Shown here piece after piece: positions 26,038-34,526 of a DNA stretch of 64,000 bases; positions within the stretch are counted from its first letter, which is position 1; every line of letters begins with the position of its first letter. Position numbers and translations under genes: made by a program. This DNA comes from a virus. Below the pieces are notes generated by a model. The model was not told where the DNA came from. It did no database searches and was given only the letters and a program-made list of their open reading frames with translations. The stretch is from positions 1 to 64,000 of IMG/VR virus record IMGVR_UViG_3300021197_001602; one strand, written 5' to 3'.

Positions 26038-26490
26038 ATGAGTAGTCAGGTAAAGAGTGGAAATACGGTTAGTGTGCACTATGTTGGTACATTGAACGAT
26101 GGAACTGAGTTTGATAGCTCCCGAGCACGAGGCGAAGCAATGTCCTTCACGGTGGGCTCGGGACAGTTGATTGCTGGGTTTGACCAAGCGGTCCACGGTA
26201 TGGCGATTGGCGAGACGAAGAATATTACCTTGTCTCCAGAGGAAGCGTATGGTCCGTTGCAGGAAGGGTTGACTCAGACTGTACCACAGAATGCATTCCC
26301 AGAGGGATTCAGCTTTACGGTTGGAAATCAGGTAATGGGTCAAGGCGAAGGTGGAGCACCCGTTGTTGCAACCATTAAGGAGGTTCAGGGAAATGAAATT
26401 ATTCTTGATATGAACCACCCAATGGCGGGCAAGACGCTGAACTTCGATATTGAACTTGTCAGCATCGAAGGTACTACCGAAGAGGGATAA
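26038..26490 (+). CDS. FKBP-type peptidyl-prolyl isomerase
   Basis: A 150-residue protein of the FKBP/SlyD-like group: VSVHYVGTLNDGTEFDSS at residues 10-27, FTVGSGQLIAGFDQAVHGM, and KNITLSPEEAYG, followed by an insert-in-flap segment and the C-terminal IILDMNHPMAGKTLNFDIELV that is typical of SlyD-type enzymes. It catalyses cis-trans isomerisation of Xaa-Pro bonds and can act as a folding chaperone. It is flanked by two related hairpins, giving it its own transcript unit between ssb and a lipoprotein. The phage also codes for GroEL and a GroES-like protein. Confidence 0.93.
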   Translation: MSSQVKSGNTVSVHYVGTLNDGTEFDSSRARGEAMSFTVGSGQLIAGFDQAVHGMAIGETKNITLSPEEAYGPLQEGLTQTVPQNAFPEGFSFTVGNQVMGQGEGGAPVVATIKEVQGNEIILDMNHPMAGKTLNFDIELVSIEGTTEEG

Positions 26491-26510
26491 GAAATTATCA
26501 AAACCGCAGG

Positions 26511-26542
26511 AAGGCACGGGTTTACAGGTGCCTTACTTTTAT
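26511..26542 (+). terminator. Hairpin terminator after FKBP gene (repeat copy 2)
   Basis: AAGGCAC and GTGCCTT form a perfect 7-bp stem around GGGTTTACAG, followed by ACTTTTAT. The loop is a variant of the loops at 25979 and 26871. Confidence 0.75.
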
Positions 26543-26575
26543 AGATAAATACTTTTATACGAAAAGGAGGAAAAG

Positions 26576-26851
26576 ATGAAGAACATTATGTTTATTTTGC
26601 TGTGTGGCTTTGGTGCCGTGAGTTTCATGACTGCTTGTGAAGACAAGGGGTCTGATGATACCGCCGTCGAGGTAGATGCGGAAGTATCTGATAGTGGCGA
26701 AGCAGGCGAAGCTGGTGAAGGCGGAGAGGCTGGAGACAGTGGAGACAGTGGAGAGGCTGGAGAGGCTGGAGACAGCGGAGACTCAGCAGATTCAGGCGAA
26801 GGCGGGGCATCTGACACAGGTGACGCAGACGCAGAGTCGAGCGAAGATTAG
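26576..26851 (+). CDS. Small acidic repeat lipoprotein
   Basis: A 91-residue predicted lipoprotein: N-terminal hydrophobic segment, lipobox-like MTAC with Cys21, then a low-complexity chain of Asp-Ser-Gly, Glu-Ala-Gly and Asp-Ser-Gly triplets to the end. Mature protein is almost only D/E/G/S/A and would be a flexible, highly negative surface chain. The third residue before Cys is Met, slightly off consensus. Such repeats are common in envelope lipoproteins of some Deltaproteobacteria-type hosts. Function unknown; envelope modification or exclusion of other phages is possible. Start ATG follows AAAAGGAGG. Confidence 0.75.
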   Translation: MKNIMFILLCGFGAVSFMTACEDKGSDDTAVEVDAEVSDSGEAGEAGEGGEAGDSGDSGEAGEAGDSGDSADSGEGGASDTGDADAESSED

Positions 26852-26870
26852 TATTATTACTACCCACAGG

Positions 26871-26895
26871 GGGGCACAGGGTTATCGGGTGTCCC
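26871..26895 (+). terminator. Hairpin after lipoprotein gene (repeat copy 3)
   Basis: GGGGCAC and GTGTCCC around AGGGTTATCGG, one loop base different from the copy at 25979. The following CAATCTCATT is a poor T-run, so termination may be partial and allow read-through into recA. Confidence 0.6.
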
Positions 26896-26929
26896 AATCT
26901 CATTATCGATATTTAAAACGGAGTAAGCT

Positions 26930-28054
26930 ATGGCAGCAAAGAAAGTAACAAAAGCAGGTAAGTTATCAATCGCTGATATGCGAAAGATGATTAATAAAAG
27001 GGCAGGCTCAGATGTTGCCTATGACCTAACTCAGGACAACCCAACTGAAGTCAAAGAGTGGATTCCAACGGGTGCTCGATGGCTGGATAGTATCGTTTGT
27101 CGTGGACAACTCGCAGGAATTCCAGTAGGAAAGTTTACTGAAATCGCAGGCTTGGAATCCACAGGCAAGTCTTATATGGCAGCCCAGATTGCTGCGAATG
27201 CTCAAAAGATGGGAATCGATGTGGTCTACTTTGACGCAGAGTCTGCCATTGACCCGACATTCCTTGAGAAGACTGGCTGCGACCTGGAGAGGCTGCTTTA
27301 TGTTCAGGCTGAGTCAGTGGAGTTTGTCCTAGAGACTATCGAGGATTTGCTGGCATCTTCAGAAAATAAATTATTGTTTATCTGGGACTCGCTTGCCTTA
27401 ACACCAAGCATGACAGACATTGCTGGGGACTTCAACCCTCTGTCTTCCATGGCGGTTAAGCCAAGAATCCTTTCCAAGGGAATGGCTAAGCTTGTCCAGC
27501 CGATTGCAAATGCGGGAGCTACATTGCTGGTCCTGAATCAGCTAAAGACAAACATCACCAGTAATGTGGCAGAGGCTATGACGACCCCTTACTTCACTCC
27601 AGGCGGCAAGGCTATGCACTATACCTATAGCCTGCGTGTGTGGCTGACAGGTCGAAAAGCAAAGGCTTCATTTATCATGGATGAGCACGGCTTCCGTATC
27701 GGTTCGGAAGTAAAGGTAAAGCTTGAGAAGAGTCGCTTCGGAACTCAGGGACGCCAATGTGCGTTTAAAATTCTCTGGGGAGATAATATCGGAGTGCAAG
27801 ATGAAGAAAGTTGGTTAGAGGCTGTTAAGGGCTCGGAGCACCTAACATCTGGGGGCGCATGGTATACATTAGCTTATAAAGATGGTTCTACTGAAAAGTT
27901 TCAATCTTCAAACTGGATTGATAAAATCAAGGAAGAGAAGTTTCGAGCTAGAATCTTGGAGTTAATGGACGAAGAGATTATTCTTCGTTTCGACAGTCGT
28001 GAGGGTAATGCCAGCGACTACTATGATGTCACCGACCTAGGGGGTGATAAATAA
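26930..28054 (+). CDS. RecA/UvsX recombinase
   Basis: A 374-residue RecA-fold ATPase. Walker A is GLESTGKS at 74-81 (RecA uses GPESSGKT), Walker B is LLFIWDSLA, and a QLKTNI-type L2 region and YFTPGGKAMHY follow. Size and sequence are nearer to the phage UvsX group than to bacterial RecA. It would load on ssDNA covered by the gp32-like protein and drive strand exchange for recombination-dependent replication. The gene is last in the ssb-FKBP-lipoprotein-recA string and overlaps the listed start of the deaminase frame, with a terminator-promoter element just beyond. Confidence 0.9.
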   Translation: MAAKKVTKAGKLSIADMRKMINKRAGSDVAYDLTQDNPTEVKEWIPTGARWLDSIVCRGQLAGIPVGKFTEIAGLESTGKSYMAAQIAANAQKMGIDVVYFDAESAIDPTFLEKTGCDLERLLYVQAESVEFVLETIEDLLASSENKLLFIWDSLALTPSMTDIAGDFNPLSSMAVKPRILSKGMAKLVQPIANAGATLLVLNQLKTNITSNVAEAMTTPYFTPGGKAMHYTYSLRVWLTGRKAKASFIMDEHGFRIGSEVKVKLEKSRFGTQGRQCAFKILWGDNIGVQDEESWLEAVKGSEHLTSGGAWYTLAYKDGSTEKFQSSNWIDKIKEEKFRARILELMDEEIILRFDSREGNASDYYDVTDLGGDK

Positions 28055-28076
28055 GTATGTTGAGTGCTTTTTGTCC

Positions 28077-28105
28077 TTGACACCAGCCTCCGCTTATGTT
28101 ACATT
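28077..28105 (+). promoter_or_regulatory. Sigma70-like promoter overlapping a terminator hairpin
   Basis: TTGACA, 17 bases, TACATT. The -10 lies in the loop of the hairpin at 28085-28125, so one element ends the recA message and starts the deaminase message. Confidence 0.75.
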
Positions 28106-28129
28106 GTTATCATCAAGCGGGGGCTTTTT
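28085..28129 (+). terminator. Terminator hairpin after recA
   Basis: AGCCTCCGCTT and AAGCGGGGGCT form an 11-bp stem (one T-G pair) around a 19-base loop, followed by TTTTTC. Confidence 0.8.
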
Positions 28130-28133
28130 CTTT

Positions 28134-28547
28134 ATGTGCAAAGAATATCGAAGTTTGAAGATGGCTGCAAAGGTTGCAGAACAATCAGATTATGGAAAGT
28201 ATAAACATGGTGCTGTTTTGGTAAAGGGAGGTTCAGTTATGAACTTTTCCTCAAACAGCAAGAATCACACCTCCTTCGGTCAGAGGTTTAGAACAGACCC
28301 AGGCATGGCAACGCATCATGCAGAGACATCTTGTGTCCTTGGTATGAACAGGGAAGCTACCGCTGGCTCCACGGTTTATGTGGCAAGAGTAAATAGAAAA
28401 GGTCAGTGGAGAATGAGCAAGCCCTGCTCAATGTGTCACGAAGTGATGAAATTTGTGGGCGTCAAAAGAGTAGTATACACAATCGCTCCAGGTGAATGGG
28501 GCACTTATAAAATCGAGGAAGAAGATGCAAAGACTGTTGGTTATTGA
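28134..28547 (+). CDS. Cytidine/deoxycytidylate-type deaminase
   Basis: A zinc deaminase of 137 residues when started at ATG 28134, just after the promoter start region; the frame is open further upstream to 28044 but that part overlaps the promoter and hairpin. The HAE motif (H62-A-E64) and PCSMC supply the zinc ligands and proton shuttle. It probably converts a cytosine nucleotide (dCMP or CMP level) to the uracil form for the thymidylate pathway. An alternative start is ATG 28161. Substrate cannot be told from sequence. The gene overlaps the exonuclease gene. Confidence 0.8.
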   Translation: MCKEYRSLKMAAKVAEQSDYGKYKHGAVLVKGGSVMNFSSNSKNHTSFGQRFRTDPGMATHHAETSCVLGMNREATAGSTVYVARVNRKGQWRMSKPCSMCHEVMKFVGVKRVVYTIAPGEWGTYKIEEEDAKTVGY

Positions 28548-29475
28548 TGCTCTAAACTTGTTGTTTAGGAACTATATTGTAAACCCGAGCCTGTCCACCA
28601 ATGGTCAGCCAATCGGTGGACTAAAGGGTTTCCTACAGTCGCTACAGAAGCTGTGTAGGGAAACCAAGCCAGACCAAGTGGTTATCTGCTGGGACGGCGC
28701 TGGTGGCTCAAAGCGAAGAAAGTCGGTCGTGAAGAGCTACAAGGCTGGTCGCAAGCCGCTTCGACTGAATCGTGATATTAGAAACCTTTCAGAGGCAGAG
28801 GAAGTAGAAAATAAAATTTGGCAACAACAGAGAATCATCGAGTATCTAAATGAGATGCCAATCATCCAGTTGGTGCTAGACGGCGTTGAAGCTGATGATA
28901 TTATTTCTTTTATTGTTCAGGCACCTCACTATTCTGGTTGGCAGAAAGTTATTGTCTCCAGCGACAAAGACTTCTTTCAACTTTGCGACGACGAGACAGT
29001 CCTCTACCGACCAATTCAAAAAGAGATTTTAAATAAAAAAGCAATTGCCGAGCGAGATGGCATTCACCCTGTGAATTATGCACTTGCACGGGCAATAGCT
29101 GGCGATAAGAGTGACAACCTTCCTGGCGTCGGTCGGGTTGGCTTAAAGACCGTGGCAAATCGCTTGCCTTTCTTGTCTGAAGAAAAGTCCTATACGCTTG
29201 ATTATGTTCGGGAATACTGTGAGAATGTCGAGTCTACTGTGGCAGCTTACACAAGCATTTTGGAGAACTTCGAGCTTGTAAAATTAAATTATAAAATCAT
29301 GCAACTTTATAGTCCTTCAATCCCCGCTCAGGGCAAGAGAAAGATTAACACTGCTGTTGATAATTTCGAGAACGAGTTCAATAAGACCGAGATAAGGAAG
29401 ATGATGATAACGGATGGATTCGGTCATGGGAACTGGGATGAGTTATTTCAAACAATGCAGCGTTTTTGTGCTTGA
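28525..29475 (+). CDS. 5'-3' exonuclease / RNase H (FEN family)
   Basis: A 316-residue PIN/FEN-type nuclease. I start it at ATG 28525 after GAGGAAGAAG, inside the end of the deaminase gene; a GTG at 28492 is possible but lacks a site. Metal-binding acidic motifs are visible: VIDALNLLFR at residue 6, CWDGAGGSKRR, GVEADDIISF, VSSDKDFFQL and GDKSDNLPGVGRVGLKT (H3TH). As T4 RNase H, it would remove RNA primers and process flaps behind the fork. It lies between the recombinase/deaminase and the helicase. Confidence 0.88.
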   Translation: MQRLLVIDALNLLFRNYIVNPSLSTNGQPIGGLKGFLQSLQKLCRETKPDQVVICWDGAGGSKRRKSVVKSYKAGRKPLRLNRDIRNLSEAEEVENKIWQQQRIIEYLNEMPIIQLVLDGVEADDIISFIVQAPHYSGWQKVIVSSDKDFFQLCDDETVLYRPIQKEILNKKAIAERDGIHPVNYALARAIAGDKSDNLPGVGRVGLKTVANRLPFLSEEKSYTLDYVREYCENVESTVAAYTSILENFELVKLNYKIMQLYSPSIPAQGKRKINTAVDNFENEFNKTEIRKMMITDGFGHGNWDELFQTMQRFCA

Positions 29476-29500
29476 CAAATGAATAAGATTGATATATACT
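29472..29500 (+). promoter_or_regulatory. Sigma70-like promoter for helicase
   Basis: TTGACA, 17 bases, TATACT, overlapping the stop codon of the exonuclease gene. Confidence 0.85.
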
Positions 29501-29518
29501 GTATAAAAAGGAGTAGAA

Positions 29519-30907
29519 ATGGGTGCAGCAATGGCTGAAGAAAGAAGTGACTTTTCACATTATGGTCCGAGATTCCAAGAGGGTTTGGCACAATTAATTT
29601 TAGACGACAGAGTATTTGCCGACCAGATTAGCGAAGTTTTAGACTACGAGTTTTTAGAATCGAAATATCTAAAAGAGTTTGTATCTAAGGTTTTCCAATA
29701 CAGGGATAAATACGGGAAACACCCGTCGAGAGATACGATGGCAACCATCGTGCGCTCCGAGTTCGAAACTGCCAACGAGGTTACTCGAACTCAGATAAGA
29801 GATTATTTTGCTAGAGTATATGCAAGCTCAACAGATGTTGACGGCGCAGAGCACATTAAAGAGGTGTCGCTTGACTTCTGTAGAAAGCAGAAGCTTAAGA
29901 GCGCCATGCTGAAGTGTGTTGGTCTTATTAAGAATTCGAGCTTTGATGAAATTAGCAAGACCATCAATGACGCATTGAACCTCGGGTCCGACAACGATGC
30001 TGGGTATGATTATATTATTGACTTTGAGAAGAGATTCCAGATTAAGTCGAGGAATCCTGTTAGCACAGGGTGGCAACAAGTCGACTCGATTAGTCGAGGC
30101 GGGCTAGGCTCGGGAGAGCTTGGCGTTTGCATCGCTCCAACTGGAGCAGGAAAGTCTATGGCTCTCGTCCACTTGGGTGCGCAAGCCATTCAAGAGGGAA
30201 AGACTGTCGTCCATTATACTCTGGAGTTGGCTGACACGGTTGTTGCGACCAGATATGACAGTTGCATCACTGGCATCCCTCTTACAAATACATTTGCGAA
30301 TAAAGACAAGATTTACGATGCAATTAAAGAAGTTGAGGGTCATCTTATAGTAAAAGAATATCCTACAAAGTCAGCTACGACCAAGACCATTGAAAACCAC
30401 TTGGAGAAGCTGGTTCGCCGTGGACATGATATCGGAATGGTCATTGTAGACTATGCTGACCTACTCCGACCAGTGAGCGCACAACGAGAGAAGAGAAATG
30501 AGTTGGAGTCAATCTACGAAGAACTCAGGGGCATGTCTCAAATCTATGGCTGCCCAGTCTGGACGGCATCTCAAACCAACAGGAGTGGCTTGAACGCAGA
30601 GGTCATCACAATGGAAGCAATCTCTGAGGCTTACAATAAGTGCTTTGTTGCAGACTTTATCTTCTCCCTTTCCAGAACCATTGAAGATAAGGTCGCTAAC
30701 GAGGGTCGCATCTTTATTGCAAAGAATAGAAATGGTCCAGACGGCATCGTGTATCCTATTTTTATGGATACTGCAAATGTAAAAATTAAAGTTATGGGTG
30801 GCAATGGCACGACCCCAGGTCAGTTAGCATCCCAGACAACCAAGCAGCAAGCTCAGACGCTGAAAGATAAATATAAAAACTTTAGAACGACAGGTAAAGG
30901 AAAATAA
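29519..30907 (+). CDS. DnaB-type replicative helicase (gp41-like)
   Basis: A 462-residue hexameric helicase of the DnaB/gp41 RecA-like fold. Walker A is APTGAGKS at about 206-213, preceded by the linker GWQQVDSISRGGLGSGELG. Walker B is MVIVDYADLLRP and the sensor-type QTNRSG segment follows. It unwinds the fork in the 5'-3' direction and would recruit a primase, not present in this window. Start ATG 29519 follows AAAAAGGAG and the promoter at 29472. The Gln/Thr/Lys-rich C-terminus may be flexible. Confidence 0.9.
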   Translation: MGAAMAEERSDFSHYGPRFQEGLAQLILDDRVFADQISEVLDYEFLESKYLKEFVSKVFQYRDKYGKHPSRDTMATIVRSEFETANEVTRTQIRDYFARVYASSTDVDGAEHIKEVSLDFCRKQKLKSAMLKCVGLIKNSSFDEISKTINDALNLGSDNDAGYDYIIDFEKRFQIKSRNPVSTGWQQVDSISRGGLGSGELGVCIAPTGAGKSMALVHLGAQAIQEGKTVVHYTLELADTVVATRYDSCITGIPLTNTFANKDKIYDAIKEVEGHLIVKEYPTKSATTKTIENHLEKLVRRGHDIGMVIVDYADLLRPVSAQREKRNELESIYEELRGMSQIYGCPVWTASQTNRSGLNAEVITMEAISEAYNKCFVADFIFSLSRTIEDKVANEGRIFIAKNRNGPDGIVYPIFMDTANVKIKVMGGNGTTPGQLASQTTKQQAQTLKDKYKNFRTTGKGK

Positions 30908-30910
30908 ATA

Positions 30911-33343
30911 ATGTATACAGAGGAACAGGTTCGTGAAGCGACCTTAGACTACTTCAACGGCGACGAACTCGCCACAAATGTCTTTATGACCAAATACTGC
31001 CTTAAGGATACCAAGGGGCAGTTCGTCGAGAAGACTCCACTTGATATGCATAGGCGCATGGCGAGTGAGTTTGCACGAATGGAAGCCAAGCATGGTGGTC
31101 CTCGTGCCCTTACAGAAGAAAAGATTATGAGTTATTTCGATAACTTTAAATATATTGTTCCGCAGGGCTCACCAATGATGGGGATTGGAAATGACTATGT
31201 TAATGTGTCGCTGTCCAATTGTGTCGTTGTTGAATCTCCCGCAGACAATATCTCTTCTATCGTAAATGCTGGACGAGACTTGGGGAATCTATTCAAGCGC
31301 CGATGTGGCGTCGGGCTGGACCTCTCGGAACTGCGACCAGACGGAACCCCAGTTAACAATTCGGCTGGAACAACCACTGGAGCATGGTCGTTTGCAGACT
31401 TTTATTCATATGTCTGTAGGATGATTGGGCAAAACGGTCGCCGTGGAGCCCTCATGATTACCATGGATGTTCGACACCCCGATATCGAGAGCTTCGTTAC
31501 CATGAAGCACGACCTTACGAAGGTTACAGGTGCAAATGTGTCAGTAAAAATTACTGATGATTTTATGAGAGCAGTCGAGGCTGGTGAAAAATTTAATTTA
31601 CATTTCCCCATCGGCTCCGATGCACCGAAGTATACAAAAGAGGTGGAAGCGACGACACTCTGGGCAGCAATCGTAGATTCTGCAACAAAGACTGCCGAGC
31701 CAGGATTGTTGATGTGGGACAATATTGTTAAGAATCTTCCTGCCAATGAATATGCAGAAGATGGCTTTGCTACGATTTGCACAAACCCTTGTGCTGAGAT
31801 TCCACTATCTGCATACGACTCGTGCCGCTTGATTTCAATCAATCTTAAGAACTTTGTTGAGAAGCCCTTTCAGGATGATGCAGAATTTAATTATTCTAAG
31901 TTTACCGAGGTGGTATCGTCTGCAATGAGATTGTCAGACGACTTGGTTGACCTTGAGCTTGAAAAGTTGGCAAGGATTATTGAAGCATCCGACACGGTAG
32001 ACGAAAAAGAACTGTGGTCTAAGTTGTTTGCCGCTGCCCGAGATGGTCGCAGAACTGGTCTTGGTACTCACGGCTTGGCTGATGCCTTAGCTTGCTTGGG
32101 TATTGCATACGACTCCGAGCAATCCATCGCCGCAGTATCAAGTATCTATGGTTGCTTGAGAGATGTGGCATATCGAGAGAGCATGAGCCTTGCAACAGAA
32201 AGAGGTTCGTTCCCTGTCTTCTCGTGGAATAAAGAAAAGAATAATGAATTCATCCAGCGCCTGCCCGAGTCCTTGAAGGAAGATATTGCTGCCCATGGCA
32301 GGAGAAACATTTCAATCTTGACAAATGCGCCCACGGGCTCAGTGTCGATTCTTTCTCAAACTTCATCGGGATTGGAGCCAGTCTTTCGCAACTCTTATAT
32401 TAGACGGAGAAAGCTGGGACATGACGAGTTAGATGTTCAGGCGGACTTCGTAGATGACCTAGGCGACAGGTGGAAAGAATTTGAAGTCTTCCACCACAAT
32501 GTTCAGCAATGGAGAGGTCTCCAAAAGGTTGCCAATTCTGAATTACCAGCATTCTTTGTCGAGTCTGACCAGATTGACTGGGAGCGTCGAGTTGAAATTC
32601 AGCAAGCTATTCAGGATAATATTGACCATGCCATTTCTTCGACCATTAACTTGCCCGCTGGGACCGAACCGTCCGTGGTTGGCAACTTATATCTCGAAGG
32701 CTGGCGTCGTGGCTTGAAGGGAATCACTGTTTATGTGGATGGCTCCCGTTCTGGTGTACTGGTCACTGCTGACGAGGCAAAGCAGACTGGGGAGTCTTTC
32801 CCCCAGCACAGCGCCCCTAAGCGCCCTGAGCAGCTTGAGTGCGATATTCACCACACAACCATTAAGGGTGACAAATGGGTCGTCCTTGTTGGGCTCATGG
32901 ATGGCAAGCCTTATGAGGTCTTGGCTGGAGAAGCCAGCATGATTGAGATACCCAAGCGTTATGACAAGGGTCAACTCTCGAAGCAGACATTTAAGACAAG
33001 AAATAACAGATATGACTTGACATTTGGATACAATGGTGATAGTATTACTGTGAAAGATGTGGTGAAGGCATTTGATAACCCTTCTAACGCCGCTTTCACG
33101 AGAATGATTTCGCTAAGTTTGCGTCACGGAGCAGAGCCTAAGTTTATGGTTGAGCAGTTACAAAAGGACAAAGAGAGTGACATGTTTAGTTTCTCTCGCT
33201 GCGTGTCCCGTATTCTGAAGACTTATATTTGCGATGGCGAAACTCCCAGTGACAAGTCTTGTGAGGAGTGTGGAGCAGAGGCTCTCATTTATCAAGACGG
33301 CTGCGTGACCTGCACATCCTGTGGTTATGCGAAGTGCGGATAA
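30911..33343 (+). CDS. B12-dependent (class II) ribonucleotide reductase
   Basis: An 810-residue reductase of the NrdJ type. NPCAEIPLS at residues 292-300 carries a catalytic Cys and Glu of the active site; SNCVV supplies the first redox Cys; TGSVSIL and the C-terminal zinc-ribbon-like CEECGAEALIYQDGC then CTSCGYAKCG are typical of phage and bacterial NrdJ. It reduces ribonucleotides to deoxyribonucleotides using adenosylcobalamin, with no separate radical subunit. The glutaredoxin at 51424 could supply electrons. No other RNR subunit is seen. The host must provide B12. Confidence 0.92.
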   Translation: MYTEEQVREATLDYFNGDELATNVFMTKYCLKDTKGQFVEKTPLDMHRRMASEFARMEAKHGGPRALTEEKIMSYFDNFKYIVPQGSPMMGIGNDYVNVSLSNCVVVESPADNISSIVNAGRDLGNLFKRRCGVGLDLSELRPDGTPVNNSAGTTTGAWSFADFYSYVCRMIGQNGRRGALMITMDVRHPDIESFVTMKHDLTKVTGANVSVKITDDFMRAVEAGEKFNLHFPIGSDAPKYTKEVEATTLWAAIVDSATKTAEPGLLMWDNIVKNLPANEYAEDGFATICTNPCAEIPLSAYDSCRLISINLKNFVEKPFQDDAEFNYSKFTEVVSSAMRLSDDLVDLELEKLARIIEASDTVDEKELWSKLFAAARDGRRTGLGTHGLADALACLGIAYDSEQSIAAVSSIYGCLRDVAYRESMSLATERGSFPVFSWNKEKNNEFIQRLPESLKEDIAAHGRRNISILTNAPTGSVSILSQTSSGLEPVFRNSYIRRRKLGHDELDVQADFVDDLGDRWKEFEVFHHNVQQWRGLQKVANSELPAFFVESDQIDWERRVEIQQAIQDNIDHAISSTINLPAGTEPSVVGNLYLEGWRRGLKGITVYVDGSRSGVLVTADEAKQTGESFPQHSAPKRPEQLECDIHHTTIKGDKWVVLVGLMDGKPYEVLAGEASMIEIPKRYDKGQLSKQTFKTRNNRYDLTFGYNGDSITVKDVVKAFDNPSNAAFTRMISLSLRHGAEPKFMVEQLQKDKESDMFSFSRCVSRILKTYICDGETPSDKSCEECGAEALIYQDGCVTCTSCGYAKCG

Positions 33344-33359
33344 AAAAATAAAAAAGTAC

Positions 33360-33388
33360 TTGACAAACAGTTCTAAATGAGTTATATT
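33360..33388 (+). promoter_or_regulatory. Sigma70-like promoter (33420 gene and GroES-like gene)
   Basis: TTGACA, 17 bases, TATATT, about 32 bases before the ATG at 33420. Confidence 0.88.
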
Positions 33389-33419
33389 AGTGTCACAACC
33401 AACAATGAAGGAGAAAACA

Positions 33420-33692
33420 ATGGTTGACAACAACAACGGTGCAGAAAACAATGGCGAGGACACTTTTGAAGAAAAGGTCGTCAATTATATCAAGTCGCTC
33501 GCTGCGATTGAAGAAGCCATGGAGCCCTTCAAAGAACAAAAGCGAGCACTCAAGGGCAACTATGTCGAAAACGGCTGGTTGACCAAGGAGGACATCAGCA
33601 TGGCTGTGAAGGCGTTTCGTCTTGTCAAGGACAATACGGACCCAGAACAACTGATGGACTATTACAATACTGTAAAAACTATCAAACCATAA
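33420..33692 (+). CDS. Small helical protein upstream of GroES-like gene
   Basis: Ninety residues from ATG 33420, which follows GAAGGAG. Mostly helical: VVNYIKSLAAIEEAMEPFKEQKRALKGNY (in pieces) then EDISMAVKAFRLVKD. The two-helix pattern with KRALKGNY-ENGWLTKED is loosely like GapR/DUF2312 DNA-binding helices, but I would not assert it. It shares a promoter with the GroES-like gene ten bases downstream. Confidence 0.6.
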   Translation: MVDNNNGAENNGEDTFEEKVVNYIKSLAAIEEAMEPFKEQKRALKGNYVENGWLTKEDISMAVKAFRLVKDNTDPEQLMDYYNTVKTIKP

Positions 33693-33702
33693 GAGGAGAA
33701 CC

Positions 33703-33972
33703 ATGAAGCCTTTAAACCGACATTTGAAGGTAACCGTGGCTACGGACGACACCCAGTCAGATAACGACTCGGGTGTCGTCTTGCCTAATGGTTACAAAAT
33801 TGACAATCCGTGGACAACTGCGACTGTTATTGAGGCTAGTGATGATTGTACTCACTCAGACCTGACGGGTGCAACGGTCATCTTTCAAACCAACATGCTC
33901 GTTGATGTAAACACTGAGGGCGCAACCCACAGTTTTGTTCAAGAAAACTATATTGTGTGTTATAGCAAGTAA
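33703..33972 (+). CDS. GroES-like co-chaperonin (gp31-type)
   Basis: An 89-residue protein with GroES layout: N-terminal LNRHLKVTVA strand, a mobile loop region ending SGVVLP (residues 23-28) that fits the hydrophobic GIVL tripeptide used to bind GroEL, a middle TATVIEASDDCTHSDLTGATVIF, and a C-terminal ENYIVCYSK strand. The length is right for GroES (97) and T4 gp31 (111). It is distant, so the call is supported mainly by the mobile-loop pattern and by the phage-encoded GroEL at 47268. The complex would fold the large capsid protein. Confidence 0.6.
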   Translation: MKPLNRHLKVTVATDDTQSDNDSGVVLPNGYKIDNPWTTATVIEASDDCTHSDLTGATVIFQTNMLVDVNTEGATHSFVQENYIVCYSK

Positions 33973-34001
33973 GACCAGTTGCTGCAAAGGGGAAACGAAT
34001 T

Positions 34002-34526
34002 GTGGATTTATCTAGCGTTATATGCGCCGTAATGATGGCAACAAACATGTGGAATGCCGAGACAGCTTGTAAACATATGGATACAGTGGTCGAGGCTTCA
34101 CAAGAATATAATGTTCCAGCAGAATTGATGAACGCTCTTATCTTAACTGAAAGTGCATGGTCCCCAGCAGCGGTTAGCCACGCTGGAGCCTGTGGTCTAA
34201 CTCAGGTCATGCCGAAATACACTGGTGGCGGAGCAACTGGTGGCGTGAAATACACCTGCAAACAATTGACTTCGAATCCAGAGCTTTCGATACGCCTCGG
34301 TACTAGAGTCTATCGATATTGGCTAACCAAGTATGCAAAGTGCCGAACCAAAGAGTGCAGCAAATCCCAGCATCGAATCGCACTCTGCGGGTACAATGCT
34401 GGGTATCGCTGCAAAGGGGAGAGCCCCAACAAGCATGGTATGAGTTACGCCAAGAAGGTGCTTGAAAGGGCAGCGAGGCTTTCACGGCTCATCCGTCGCC
34501 ACAAAGCCACACATAAGGTAGACTAA
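34002..34526 (+). CDS. Lytic transglycosylase (SLT-type)
   Basis: A 174-residue peptidoglycan lytic enzyme with GTG start behind AAAGGGGAAA. LILTESAWSP at 46-55 has the catalytic Glu50; AGACGLTQVMP and CGYNAGY complete the SLT signature. The N-terminal 22 residues are hydrophobic enough for a signal sequence or anchor, and many Cys (8, 23 and several in the body) suggest disulphides in the periplasm. It cleaves the glycan strand to give anhydromuramyl ends. It could be the endolysin or a virion-bound enzyme; no holin lies beside it. Confidence 0.85.
   Translation: MDLSSVICAVMMATNMWNAETACKHMDTVVEASQEYNVPAELMNALILTESAWSPAAVSHAGACGLTQVMPKYTGGGATGGVKYTCKQLTSNPELSIRLGTRVYRYWLTKYAKCRTKECSKSQHRIALCGYNAGYRCKGESPNKHGMSYAKKVLERAARLSRLIRRHKATHKVD

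Noticed and set aside
26676-26835. Tandem GGAGAC/GGCGAAGCT repeats, possibly a CRISPR or satellite
   Set aside because: They are in-frame low-complexity codons of the small lipoprotein, with no spacers.
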